The notes beneath the pieces are model-generated. The model was given only the letters and a program-made list of their open reading frames with translations, was not told the origin of the DNA and made no database searches. This document shows, one piece after another, positions 51,237 to 59,923 of a DNA stretch of 64,000 nucleotides (positions within the stretch are counted from its first letter, which is position 1; each line of letters starts with the position of its first letter). The stretch comes from Lachnospiraceae bacterium. GTDB lineage: Bacteria > Bacillota > Clostridia > Lachnospirales > Lachnospiraceae. The stretch lies in the NCBI GenBank assembly GCA_024697065.1, contig JAILGE010000032.1, positions 1-64,000 of the forward strand. The letters are read 5' to 3'. Made by a program: the position numbers and the translations under genes.

Positions 51237-54200
51237 CTATCTGGAGTTCTCTTCCGGAGTAGTCTTCTTATCGGGATCTGCATTATCCGCTGCTTTTTTG
51301 GCCATATTCTTATTGGCAGTGGAGAGCATGAGCTTTATCCTGTTCAACTGGTTTACTTCGCTGGCACCGGGATCGTAGTCGATGGCTACGATGTTGGAAG
51401 TAGGATAACGCTTGCGAAGCTCCTTGATGACGCCCTTACCAACTACATGATTAGGCAGGCATCCGAAGGGCTGGGTACATACGATATTCTCCGTGCCTGA
51501 GTGGATGAGCTCAAGCATCTCACCTGTAAGGAACCATCCTTCACCGGTCTGATTACCTATAGATACGATATCTTTTGCATAGTCCACCAGGTCATATATA
51601 TTTGCAGGCGGGGTAAAATGCTTACTCTTTGCAAGTGCTTTGGCGGGGAAGGAGCGGACAAAATCCATTCCCTTGATACCGAGCCTGGAATTTCTTGCGG
51701 TTTTTTTGCTCATACCCAGTTCCTCAGCTTTATAAATCTGATTATAGAAGCAGTAATACATGAAATCGATGAGATCCGGAACTACGGCTTCAGCACCCTC
51801 ACGCTCAAGGAGCTCCACCAGATGGTTATTGGCTGCAGGTGCGAATTTTACAAGTATCTCGCCGACGATACCTACTCTGGGCTTGCGCTCCTCATGGATG
51901 GGGATATTGTCGAATTCGGCGATCATTTCGGCACATATCTTCCTGTACCGGCCAAATGAGGGATGTTTGGAGCATATAAATTCATTACAAACCTTAAGCC
52001 ACTTCTGATGAACCTCTTCAACGGAACCGGGAGTGATCTCATAGGGGCGCATACGGTATATGCATCTCATGAATATATCACCGAAAAGCGCTGCATAGAG
52101 GAGTCTTACAGCAAGCTTGAGATTGATCTTGAATCCGGGATTGGCTTCCAGACCGCTTAAGTTCAGTGAGATGACGGGAATATGAGGATATCCGGCCTTC
52201 TCGAGAGCTCGTCTGATGAATCCCACATAGTTGGTCGCACGGCATCCGCCACCTGTCTGTGTCATCATGAGAGCCAGATGATCGGTATCATATTCGCCTG
52301 TCTGTATGGCTTCTATAAGCTGGCCGACTACGCACAGTGAAGGGTAGCAGGCATCGTTGTTAACGTATTTGAGACCTACATCCACGGAATGACGATTATC
52401 ATTATCAAGGACCTTCAGATTATATCCGCATGTCCTGAAAGCCGCTTCGAACATATCGAAGTGGATCGGTGACATCTGGGGACATATGATGGTATAAGTC
52501 TTTCGCATCTCTTCGGTAAAGAGTACGCGGTTTATATTTGTGGGTTTTATTGTTCGCTTTGCGTTCCTGCGCTCCTTAACCTCAAGAGCTGCTATGAGGG
52601 AACGGACTCTGATGCGGGCTGCACCGAGGTTATTTACTTCATCGATCTTAAGACAGGTATAGATCTTATCCGAACCGGAAAGTATATCGTTTACCTGGTC
52701 GGTCGTAACCGCATCCAGACCGCATCCGAAGGAATTGAGCTGGATCAGATCCAGATCATCTCTTGTTCTCACGAAGGAAGCTGCGGCATAAAGTCTTGAG
52801 TGGTACATCCACTGGTCGGATACGATAAGAGGTCTTTCGGGGCATCCCAGGTGGGATACGGAATCCTCGGTAAGTACTGCGATATCATATGTATTGATAA
52901 GCTCGGGGATACCGTGGTTGATCTCGGGATCAACGTGATAGGGACGGCCCGCCAGCACGATACCGCGCTTATGATGTTCTTCCATCCACTTAAGGACCTC
53001 TTCGCCCTTCTTTTGCATATCCTTATGAGCGGCATCAAGCTCTTCCCATGCTGCATCCACGGCAGCGGATATCTTGGACGGATCTATCTCTGTGAACTCT
53101 TTTATAAGAGCCTGTGAGATGAGAGCAGGATCCGAGAAATTCATGAAGGGATGTCTGAAGACAACTTCGCCGTTGGTGATGGCTTCCACATTGTTCTTGA
53201 TATTCTCGGGATATGAGGAGACGATGGGGCAGTTATAATGATTGTTTGCCCCCTTGGTCTCGTCACGCTCGTAGAAAAGTGACGGATAGAATATGAAATC
53301 AGGTTTCTGTTCCACAAGCCACTGAACATGTCCGTGAGCAAGCTTGGCGGGATAACACTCCGACTCCGAAGGGATGGACTCTATGCCCAGCTCATATATC
53401 TTTCTGTTGGAAGTGGGAGAGAGCAGTGTCCTGAATCCCAGCTCCTTAAAGAAGGTTGCCCAGAAGGGATAATTCTCGTAGATATTCAGTACACGGGGAA
53501 TACCTACTACGCCACGGTACGCCTTGTCGAGAGGCAGCGGCTCATAGTCAAAGAATCTCTTTAACTTATATTCGAACAGATTTGGAATATTATTGGCATT
53601 CTTGGGCTTACCGAGACCACGTTCACATCTGTTTCCGGATATGAATTTTCTGCCGCCGGAGAAAGTGTTTATGGTAAGTCTGCAGCTGTTTGTACATCCG
53701 CGGCACTTTGACATGGATGTGGTAAATTCAAACTTTTCTATATCATCAAAGGAGAGCATTGTGGTCTCATAGCCCTTCTCATATCTTTCTCTTGATACGA
53801 GAGCGGCACCGAAAGCTCCCATGATACCTGCGATATCGGGACGGATAGCTTCGCATCCGGCGATATTCTCAAAGCTCCTAAGTACTGCATCATTGTAGAA
53901 GGTTCCGCCCTGTACGACGATATTGCGTCCGAGAGCGGCAGCATCCGATACTTTTATAACTTTAAAGAGCGCATTCTTTATTACAGAGTAGGCAAGACCG
54001 GCAGAGATATCGGCTACGGAAGCTCCTTCCTTCTGTGCCTGCTTGACCTTGGAGTTCATGAATACGGTACATCTTGTTCCCAGATCAATGGGATGTTCAG
54101 CAAAAAGAGCTGCTTTAGCGAAGTCCTGAACACTTAAGTTAAGGGACTTTGCAAAGGTCTCAAGGAAAGAACCGCATCCGGAAGAACATGCCTCGTTGAG

Positions 54201-55580
54201 CATAACGGAATCTACATTGCCGTCTTTGATGCGGATACATTTCATATCCTGACCGCCGATATCAAGTATGCAGTCGACCTTGGGATCGAAGAAAGCTGCC
54301 GCATAATAGTGAGCAACAGTCTCAACCTGTCCGTCATCCAGAAGAAAAGCGGCTTTCATAAGGGCTTCGCCGTATCCCGTGGAGCATGCACGAACTATAC
54401 GTGCACCTCCGGGCAGCTTGGAGCGCAGCTCCTTGAATGCTTTAAGGGCAGTCTCAAGCGGTGAACCGTTATTATTGGAATAAAAGGACCATAACAGGGC
54501 ACCTTTGTCGGATACAAGAGCCATCTTGGTGGTGGTGGATCCCGCATCGATACCGAGGAAACAGTCTCCGTGATAAGCTGACAGATCTGCTGTTCCTACG
54601 CAGGCCTTGTCATGACGCATGGTGAATTCTTCGTATTCAGCCTTGTTTTTAAACAGGGGCTCCATACGTTCCACTTCGAATTCCATATGTATACCGCCTG
54701 CCAGACGGTCGAACATTTCCTTTAAGGTTGTCTCTGCATTGTCGAGTCCCTTGGTAGTATCCGCTGCAGAGATATTGGGTGTTCCGGCACTCAGTGCGGA
54801 TCCTATGGCGGCAAAGAGATGGGAATTCTCAAGCTCTATAGTATGCTCCTCATCGAGTTTTAAGGTTCTGATAAAAGCAGCCTTGAGCTCTGAAAGGAAG
54901 TGGAGCGGTCCTCCGAGGAATGCCACATGTCCGCGGATGGGTTTTCCGCAGGCAAGACCTGAGATAGTCTGGTTGACTACAGCCTGGAAGATGGAAGCCG
55001 AGAGATCCTCTCTGGTGGCACCGTCATTGATGAGCGGCTGGATATCGGTCTTGGCGAAAACTCCGCATCTGGCAGCTATGGTATAGAGGGACTTGTAGCC
55101 CTTTGCATATTCATTAAGTCCGGGAGCGTCCGTCTGTATGAGGGATGCCATCTGATCGATGAAGGAACCTGTACCGCCGGCACAGATACCGTTCATACGC
55201 TGCTCGACGCTGCCGTTTTCGAAATAGATTATCTTGGCATCTTCGCCGCCAAGCTCGATCGCCACATCTGTCATGGGAGCAAAGGTCTCGAGGGAGGTGC
55301 TTACCGCAATAACCTCCTGAACAAAGGGAACGCCTAAGTGGTTGGCGAGGGTGAGACCGCCGGAACCTGTGATGACAGGACGTATCTTCCTGTCTCCGGT
55401 GACTTCTATAGCTTTGCCAAGGAGCCCCTTTAACGTCTCACTGATATCTGCAAAGTGTCTTTCATAATCTGAAAAAAGTATATTGTTGGATGCATCGATA
55501 AGAGCGATCTTAACTGTTGTGGATCCTATATCGATACCCAGTCTTAAAGCTTCATTATTACCTGTAGTACTCATGATCAC
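51237..55580 (-). CDS. Giant 2-hydroxyacyl-CoA dehydratase activase fusion (two BadF/BcrA-type ASKHA ATPase domains + DUF2229 + HgdB-like region)
   Basis: [16 protein letters not shown] and [20 protein letters not shown] (two ASKHA phosphate-1 motifs), [47 protein letters not shown]. Confidence 0.85.
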   Translation of the reverse strand: MIMSTTGNNEALRLGIDIGSTTVKIALIDASNNILFSDYERHFADISETLKGLLGKAIEVTGDRKIRPVITGSGGLTLANHLGVPFVQEVIAVSTSLETFAPMTDVAIELGGEDAKIIYFENGSVEQRMNGICAGGTGSFIDQMASLIQTDAPGLNEYAKGYKSLYTIAARCGVFAKTDIQPLINDGATREDLSASIFQAVVNQTISGLACGKPIRGHVAFLGGPLHFLSELKAAFIRTLKLDEEHTIELENSHLFAAIGSALSAGTPNISAADTTKGLDNAETTLKEMFDRLAGGIHMEFEVERMEPLFKNKAEYEEFTMRHDKACVGTADLSAYHGDCFLGIDAGSTTTKMALVSDKGALLWSFYSNNNGSPLETALKAFKELRSKLPGGARIVRACSTGYGEALMKAAFLLDDGQVETVAHYYAAAFFDPKVDCILDIGGQDMKCIRIKDGNVDSVMLNEACSSGCGSFLETFAKSLNLSVQDFAKAALFAEHPIDLGTRCTVFMNSKVKQAQKEGASVADISAGLAYSVIKNALFKVIKVSDAAALGRNIVVQGGTFYNDAVLRSFENIAGCEAIRPDIAGIMGAFGAALVSRERYEKGYETTMLSFDDIEKFEFTTSMSKCRGCTNSCRLTINTFSGGRKFISGNRCERGLGKPKNANNIPNLFEYKLKRFFDYEPLPLDKAYRGVVGIPRVLNIYENYPFWATFFKELGFRTLLSPTSNRKIYELGIESIPSESECYPAKLAHGHVQWLVEQKPDFIFYPSLFYERDETKGANNHYNCPIVSSYPENIKNNVEAITNGEVVFRHPFMNFSDPALISQALIKEFTEIDPSKISAAVDAAWEELDAAHKDMQKKGEEVLKWMEEHHKRGIVLAGRPYHVDPEINHGIPELINTYDIAVLTEDSVSHLGCPERPLIVSDQWMYHSRLYAAASFVRTRDDLDLIQLNSFGCGLDAVTTDQVNDILSGSDKIYTCLKIDEVNNLGAARIRVRSLIAALEVKERRNAKRTIKPTNINRVLFTEEMRKTYTIICPQMSPIHFDMFEAAFRTCGYNLKVLDNDNRHSVDVGLKYVNNDACYPSLCVVGQLIEAIQTGEYDTDHLALMMTQTGGGCRATNYVGFIRRALEKAGYPHIPVISLNLSGLEANPGFKINLKLAVRLLYAALFGDIFMRCIYRMRPYEITPGSVEEVHQKWLKVCNEFICSKHPSFGRYRKICAEMIAEFDNIPIHEERKPRVGIVGEILVKFAPAANNHLVELLEREGAEAVVPDLIDFMYYCFYNQIYKAEELGMSKKTARNSRLGIKGMDFVRSFPAKALAKSKHFTPPANIYDLVDYAKDIVSIGNQTGEGWFLTGEMLELIHSGTENIVCTQPFGCLPNHVVGKGVIKELRKRYPTSNIVAIDYDPGASEVNQLNRIKLMLSTANKNMAKKAADNADPDKKTTPEENSR

Positions 55581-55742
55581 GTATTACTCCCGATCAGACG
55601 GATATATGACCTCTCCGCCTGTATACAATTACCCTATGTTAAAACGGTCATACTCCGCAATTATAACCTTCAAGCAGTTTGTTTGCAAGACAATGGGTTA
55701 GATATGGAAAACTATCCAAAATAGAGTATAATAGACAGGATT

Positions 55743-57122
55743 ATGGATAAAGATATTACTAAAAATACAGAGAAAACAGGGCGCCCGGACAGCTATACGA
55801 TCATGATGATCATTTCCGGGCTATTCTTTCTGGCACTTCATCTCACATTTGTGGGATTTACCAATGATGATTCATATTTCAAGGTTATAAGAGAGGACTT
55901 TGATTCGCTCTTTGCCATTGTTTTGGACAGGTATCTTACGGATTCGTCAAGAGTCCTGTCGGAAGCAGTACTCTTCACCCTTATAAGGATGCCTTTTATA
56001 GTCTGGCAGCTGTTGGATACGCTGATCTGTCTCCTGGTAACGCATTCTGCGGCAGTGATACTTACGGGGGACAGGAAGGACAGGAAGAATTATCTGGTAT
56101 TCCTCCTCTTTGCATGTTATCCCTATATGCATATGGGGTCTGCCGGATGGATATGCACTTCCCTCAATTATATATGGCCAATGGCGGCATTTCTCTATGC
56201 ACTGTCAGGTGCGGTAAGGCGATACAGAGGGGAGAAGGTCGGTGGAAATCAATACAGGCTGTATGTCCTTGCACTGATCTTCGCCGCAAACTGTGAGCAG
56301 TCGGCAGTGGTGGTCATCGCAGCCTTTGCCACGGCAGCGGTATTTGCCATAATTGATAAGAGAAGCAGATGGTATGAGCTTACGGGGACATTCATCGGTA
56401 TCTTCGGGCTTGTATTTGCAATGACGGCACCGGGGAACGGAGCACGTACCGAGATGGAAGCTGCCAACTGGATGCCGGAATTCTTCGATCTGAGTCTGCC
56501 GGAAAAAGCAAGACTCTGCGGCGTGTTCGTATTCGAGCATTATGTGATGATACCGGATGTGATCTTCTTCCTGTTTTCGATACTTATACTTTTTGCGGGA
56601 ATGGACAGCGGGAAGCGCATGGTCAAAGTTGCGGCAGTGGTACCCGTACTTATTGATGTGATATTTACATCGGTGTATTTCGTAAAGGACTTCATCATCG
56701 GGCACAAGACAAAGTATGATTTCACGACGCCTGCCATCTATATGAATGATGCACATACGGCCTTCGTTCAGCTTTCGGAAGCTGCGGGACTGATCATCTA
56801 TATCGCAGCGACTCTCTACGTATTATGGAATGTATTTGAAAATGTTAGAGTGCGTAACGTGAGCATCGTCGCTCTCGGCACGGGATTCGCTGTCAGAATG
56901 GCTCTTATGCTTTCTCCCACCATGTTCTCATCATGGCACAGAGTGCTGATATATCTTTACTTCGCATTTCTGGGAGACAGTTATCTCCTGGCGGAGAGGT
57001 TTGTGTTCGCAGAGGAGAAGGTGAAGCCTATGCGCCGCAAAGTGATCTGCGCGGTGCTGATAGCGGGAATACTTGTAAATCTCGTCCTTACGGTTGGATT
57101 ACAGATAAGAAAAGCCGGCTAA
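55743..57122 (+). CDS. Polytopic membrane protein (DUF6056/GtrII-like)
   Basis: About ten hydrophobic segments; TNDDSYFK near the N-terminus typical of such integral membrane glycan-associated proteins. Confidence 0.5.
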   Translation: MDKDITKNTEKTGRPDSYTIMMIISGLFFLALHLTFVGFTNDDSYFKVIREDFDSLFAIVLDRYLTDSSRVLSEAVLFTLIRMPFIVWQLLDTLICLLVTHSAAVILTGDRKDRKNYLVFLLFACYPYMHMGSAGWICTSLNYIWPMAAFLYALSGAVRRYRGEKVGGNQYRLYVLALIFAANCEQSAVVVIAAFATAAVFAIIDKRSRWYELTGTFIGIFGLVFAMTAPGNGARTEMEAANWMPEFFDLSLPEKARLCGVFVFEHYVMIPDVIFFLFSILILFAGMDSGKRMVKVAAVVPVLIDVIFTSVYFVKDFIIGHKTKYDFTTPAIYMNDAHTAFVQLSEAAGLIIYIAATLYVLWNVFENVRVRNVSIVALGTGFAVRMALMLSPTMFSSWHRVLIYLYFAFLGDSYLLAERFVFAEEKVKPMRRKVICAVLIAGILVNLVLTVGLQIRKAG

Positions 57123-57279
57123 CACTGATCGATAGATCGGAAAAAATCGAAAAAACCGTAAAAATCCGGAGTTGACGATCGGATAAAATCCGGAAAAAGG
57201 ATCAAAAGATCGGGATATTATCCGAGTAAATAAGTTAAAATTTAACCTATAAATATGTAAAAAGTAAAGGAGACAAAAA

Positions 57280-57540
57280 ATGGACAGCATCGAATTCAGA
57301 TATGACACACAGCTTCTCATTGACGGAGATGACCTTGATGAGGATGAAGTAAATGATTATATCACCAGTCATTTTAAGGGGGACTGCCTCCTTGCTGTAG
57401 GCGGAGATGGAGATCCCATCAAGATCCACTTCCATACTAACGAGCCCTGGCTTGTGCTCGAGTATTGCAGAAGCCTCGGAGAGATCTACGACATAGTTGT
57501 TGAGGACATGGACAGACAGGCGAGAGGACTTAAAGGCTGA
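57280..57540 (+). CDS. Stand-alone FakA C-terminal/DegV-like domain protein
   Basis: FRYDTQLLIDGDDLDEDEVNDYITSHFKGDCLLAVGGDGDPIKIHFHTNEPWLVLEYCRSLGEIYDIVVEDMDRQ resembles the FakA C-terminal segment (Y.TEF......GDS.VVVGD.D.IKVHVHTN.P..VL.YA...GEL..I.I.NM..Q). Confidence 0.65.
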   Translation: MDSIEFRYDTQLLIDGDDLDEDEVNDYITSHFKGDCLLAVGGDGDPIKIHFHTNEPWLVLEYCRSLGEIYDIVVEDMDRQARGLKG

Positions 57541-57542
57541 AA

Positions 57543-58550
57543 ATGGGCATTTTAAATAAGCTTGAGAGGAAATTCGGGAAATATGCGATACCGAATCTTC
57601 CGTTGCTGATAATGATCACTTATGTCGTAGGATACGGACTGGAGCTGATAAGCAGGGATGAGATCGTTGATATCATCTCACTGAATCCTTATGCCATAGT
57701 GCACGGGCAGGTGTGGAGACTCTTCACATGGCTCTTTATCCCGCCTACCGAATTTTCATTCTTTACGGTGATAATGCTGTATTTTTATTATTCCATATCG
57801 AAGACCCTGGAATATACATGGGGAAGGTTTTATTTTAACCTTTATTTCTTCATGGGAATTATATTTACCGTGGCAGGGGCATTCGCCATGTACGGATATT
57901 CAGAACTGATTGTTCCTGATCTGGCAAGAGATGCAGATATGTTTTATACAGTGAGGTACGGTGTCGAGTGCAATGCTTTGGACGGCGGCTCATGGTATTA
58001 TGCTTACCTTGCCAGGCTGTATTCCACGTATTACGTGAATATGGCCATATTCCTGGCATTTGCGGCTACATATCCGGACACTCAGGTACTGCTGATGTTC
58101 ATCATTCCCATCAAGATGAAAGTGCTGGGTATATTTGATGCACTCTATATGATATATCTGGGCGTTGATATGAGTATGCAAGGATTTCCCATGGGACTTT
58201 TTGTAATAGGAGCCTCACTTCTTAATTTCGTGGTATTCTTCCTTATCACCAGAAAGGGGATGCACAGATCGCCCCGGATGAGGAAGACGCAAAGGGAATT
58301 TAAAAAGCAGAACAGGCAGTATGCTTCAATGCGTTCCGAACACAGGATAGCAAAACATAAGTGCGCCATCTGCGGCAGGACAAGTGAGGATTATCCGAAT
58401 CTTGAATTTCGCTTCTGTTCCAAATGCGAGGGGAATTATGAATTCTGTCAGGATCATCTTTTCACACATAAGCATTTTAAGAGAGGCGATATGAACAGAA
58501 ATGACAAAGATGTGATGGGAGGCAGTGTTCCCAACAGTGACAAGCTTTAA
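57543..58550 (+). CDS. Rhomboid-like membrane protein with C-terminal Cys/His (zinc-ribbon-like) module
   Basis: VHGQVWRLFTWLFIPP and LEYTWGRFYFNLYFF rhomboid/derlin-like segments; C-terminal CAICGRTSEDYPNLEFRFCSKCEGNYEFCQDHLFTHKHF. Confidence 0.65.
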   Translation: MGILNKLERKFGKYAIPNLPLLIMITYVVGYGLELISRDEIVDIISLNPYAIVHGQVWRLFTWLFIPPTEFSFFTVIMLYFYYSISKTLEYTWGRFYFNLYFFMGIIFTVAGAFAMYGYSELIVPDLARDADMFYTVRYGVECNALDGGSWYYAYLARLYSTYYVNMAIFLAFAATYPDTQVLLMFIIPIKMKVLGIFDALYMIYLGVDMSMQGFPMGLFVIGASLLNFVVFFLITRKGMHRSPRMRKTQREFKKQNRQYASMRSEHRIAKHKCAICGRTSEDYPNLEFRFCSKCEGNYEFCQDHLFTHKHFKRGDMNRNDKDVMGGSVPNSDKL

Positions 58551-58592
58551 TGAAAGCCGCGGAATAAACACATCTTTTCCCGGAGGAAAAAA

Positions 58593-59321
58593 ATGACGGA
58601 TCAACAGGAATTTATTGAAAAGATAAGCGAGCTTAAGGATACAGCCATCCTTCAGGGCGGACAGATCTCCGAGGCTCAGATAGAGGAGACCTTCCCTGAT
58701 CTTACACAGGATCAAAAGAACCTTCTGCTTGATTATTTCAAACAGAATAATATCGGTATCGGAGAGCCGCTCAAAGATGAGGAATACCTTGATGCGGATG
58801 AAGGAAAGATCATAAAGATGTACCTGGATGAGCTGGAAGAGCTGGAAGAAGTGGATGACTCCTTAAAGCGTGTGCTCGTAATCGGGGCATTAAACGGAGA
58901 TAATGAGGCAAAGGAACGCCTCACAAACAGTTATCTTAAGGCAGTTGTGGATGTGGCAAAGCTTTATACCGGACAGGGTGTAGAGGTAGGCGACCTCATC
59001 GGTGAAGGTAATGTGGCTTTGGCCAATGCAATGTCTCTGCTTCAGAGTATCGAGAAGCCGGAAGACTGTGATGAGATGGTAATGCGCACAGTCATGAATG
59101 CCATGGAAGAAATGATCAATGCAGAGAATGCCGAAGTGGATGTGAACCGCAAGGTGCTTAAGCTTGTCATGGAGATCATAGGCAAAGCAAAGGAGCTCTC
59201 GGAGGAACTCAGACGCAAGTGCACCGTAGAGGAGCTTGCGGAAGAGGGAGGATTCAGCCCGGAAGATATCATGGAAGCTGTCAGAGTATCCGCTAACTGC
59301 GGAGATTATATTGAGATATAA
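58593..59321 (+). CDS. Truncated sigma-70-like protein (regions 1.1, 1.2, 2.1-2.2 and 3-like; no region 4)
   Basis: IIKMYLDELEELEEVDD...ALNGDNEAKERLTNSYLKAVVDVAKLYTGQGVEVGDLIGEGNVALANAM matches sigma regions 1.2-2.2; LRRKCTVEELAEEGGFSPEDIMEAVRVSANC resembles region 3. Confidence 0.7.
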   Translation: MTDQQEFIEKISELKDTAILQGGQISEAQIEETFPDLTQDQKNLLLDYFKQNNIGIGEPLKDEEYLDADEGKIIKMYLDELEELEEVDDSLKRVLVIGALNGDNEAKERLTNSYLKAVVDVAKLYTGQGVEVGDLIGEGNVALANAMSLLQSIEKPEDCDEMVMRTVMNAMEEMINAENAEVDVNRKVLKLVMEIIGKAKELSEELRRKCTVEELAEEGGFSPEDIMEAVRVSANCGDYIEI

Positions 59322-59349
59322 AGGGAACAAAAAGATCTTACGGTGATAT

Positions 59350-59751
59350 ATGTCTAAATTGCAATTTGGTGAAAATGATTATAAATATGTGATCCAGGAA
59401 TTCTCGAAGACCATGATCGGGGCGCGTTATACTTACCGTGAGATCTTATCCGCGGAGCGCGTTCCTTTTAAGTTTCAGACTATCGTAGACAGACTGATAG
59501 TGCCCTATGCTGATATGGATATGATGCTGGGGGATCATCTCTTAAATATGACTGCGGATGATAAAAATAAGCGTATCTTCGAGAACCTGAAGGCGAAGCT
59601 CAGGATATCCATCCCGCAGGCGGACGGTTCATATACCACAAAAGATATGCCGTTAGGCGCGCTGATCGCAATAGATCCGGAAGAAAAGAAGGATTTCTTC
59701 ATCCAGGAGATGATAATCTCCAATCTTGCATTATTCGGGTTTAAGCTTTAA
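59350..59751 (+). CDS. Hypothetical protein, likely co-transcribed with the sigma-like gene
   Basis: Uninterrupted ORF 28 nt downstream, same strand; no recognised family. Confidence 0.55.
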   Translation: MSKLQFGENDYKYVIQEFSKTMIGARYTYREILSAERVPFKFQTIVDRLIVPYADMDMMLGDHLLNMTADDKNKRIFENLKAKLRISIPQADGSYTTKDMPLGALIAIDPEEKKDFFIQEMIISNLALFGFKL

Positions 59752-59795
59752 TCCTGAATGATTTAGCCAATATTTAGAAGAAGCATTTAATAAAT

Positions 59796-59899
59796 AGTAT
59801 TAAGAAATAAGATTAAGAACCAGTATTAAGAAATAAAATTAAGAACCAGTATTAAGAAATAAGATTAAGAACCAGTATTAAGAAATAAGATTAAGAACC
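59796..59899. repeat. 26-bp tandem repeat (AGTATTAAGAAATAAGATTAAGAACC), 4 copies plus a diverged fifth
   Basis: AGTATTAAG recurs at 59796, 59822, 59848 and 59874; the diverged fifth copy runs into the RBS of the next gene. Confidence 0.95.
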
Positions 59900-59923
59900 A
59901 GGATCAAGAAAGAAGGAAAGAAC

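Noticed and set aside
59796-59899. 26-bp repeats as a CRISPR array
   Set aside because: Contiguous tandem units without spacers.
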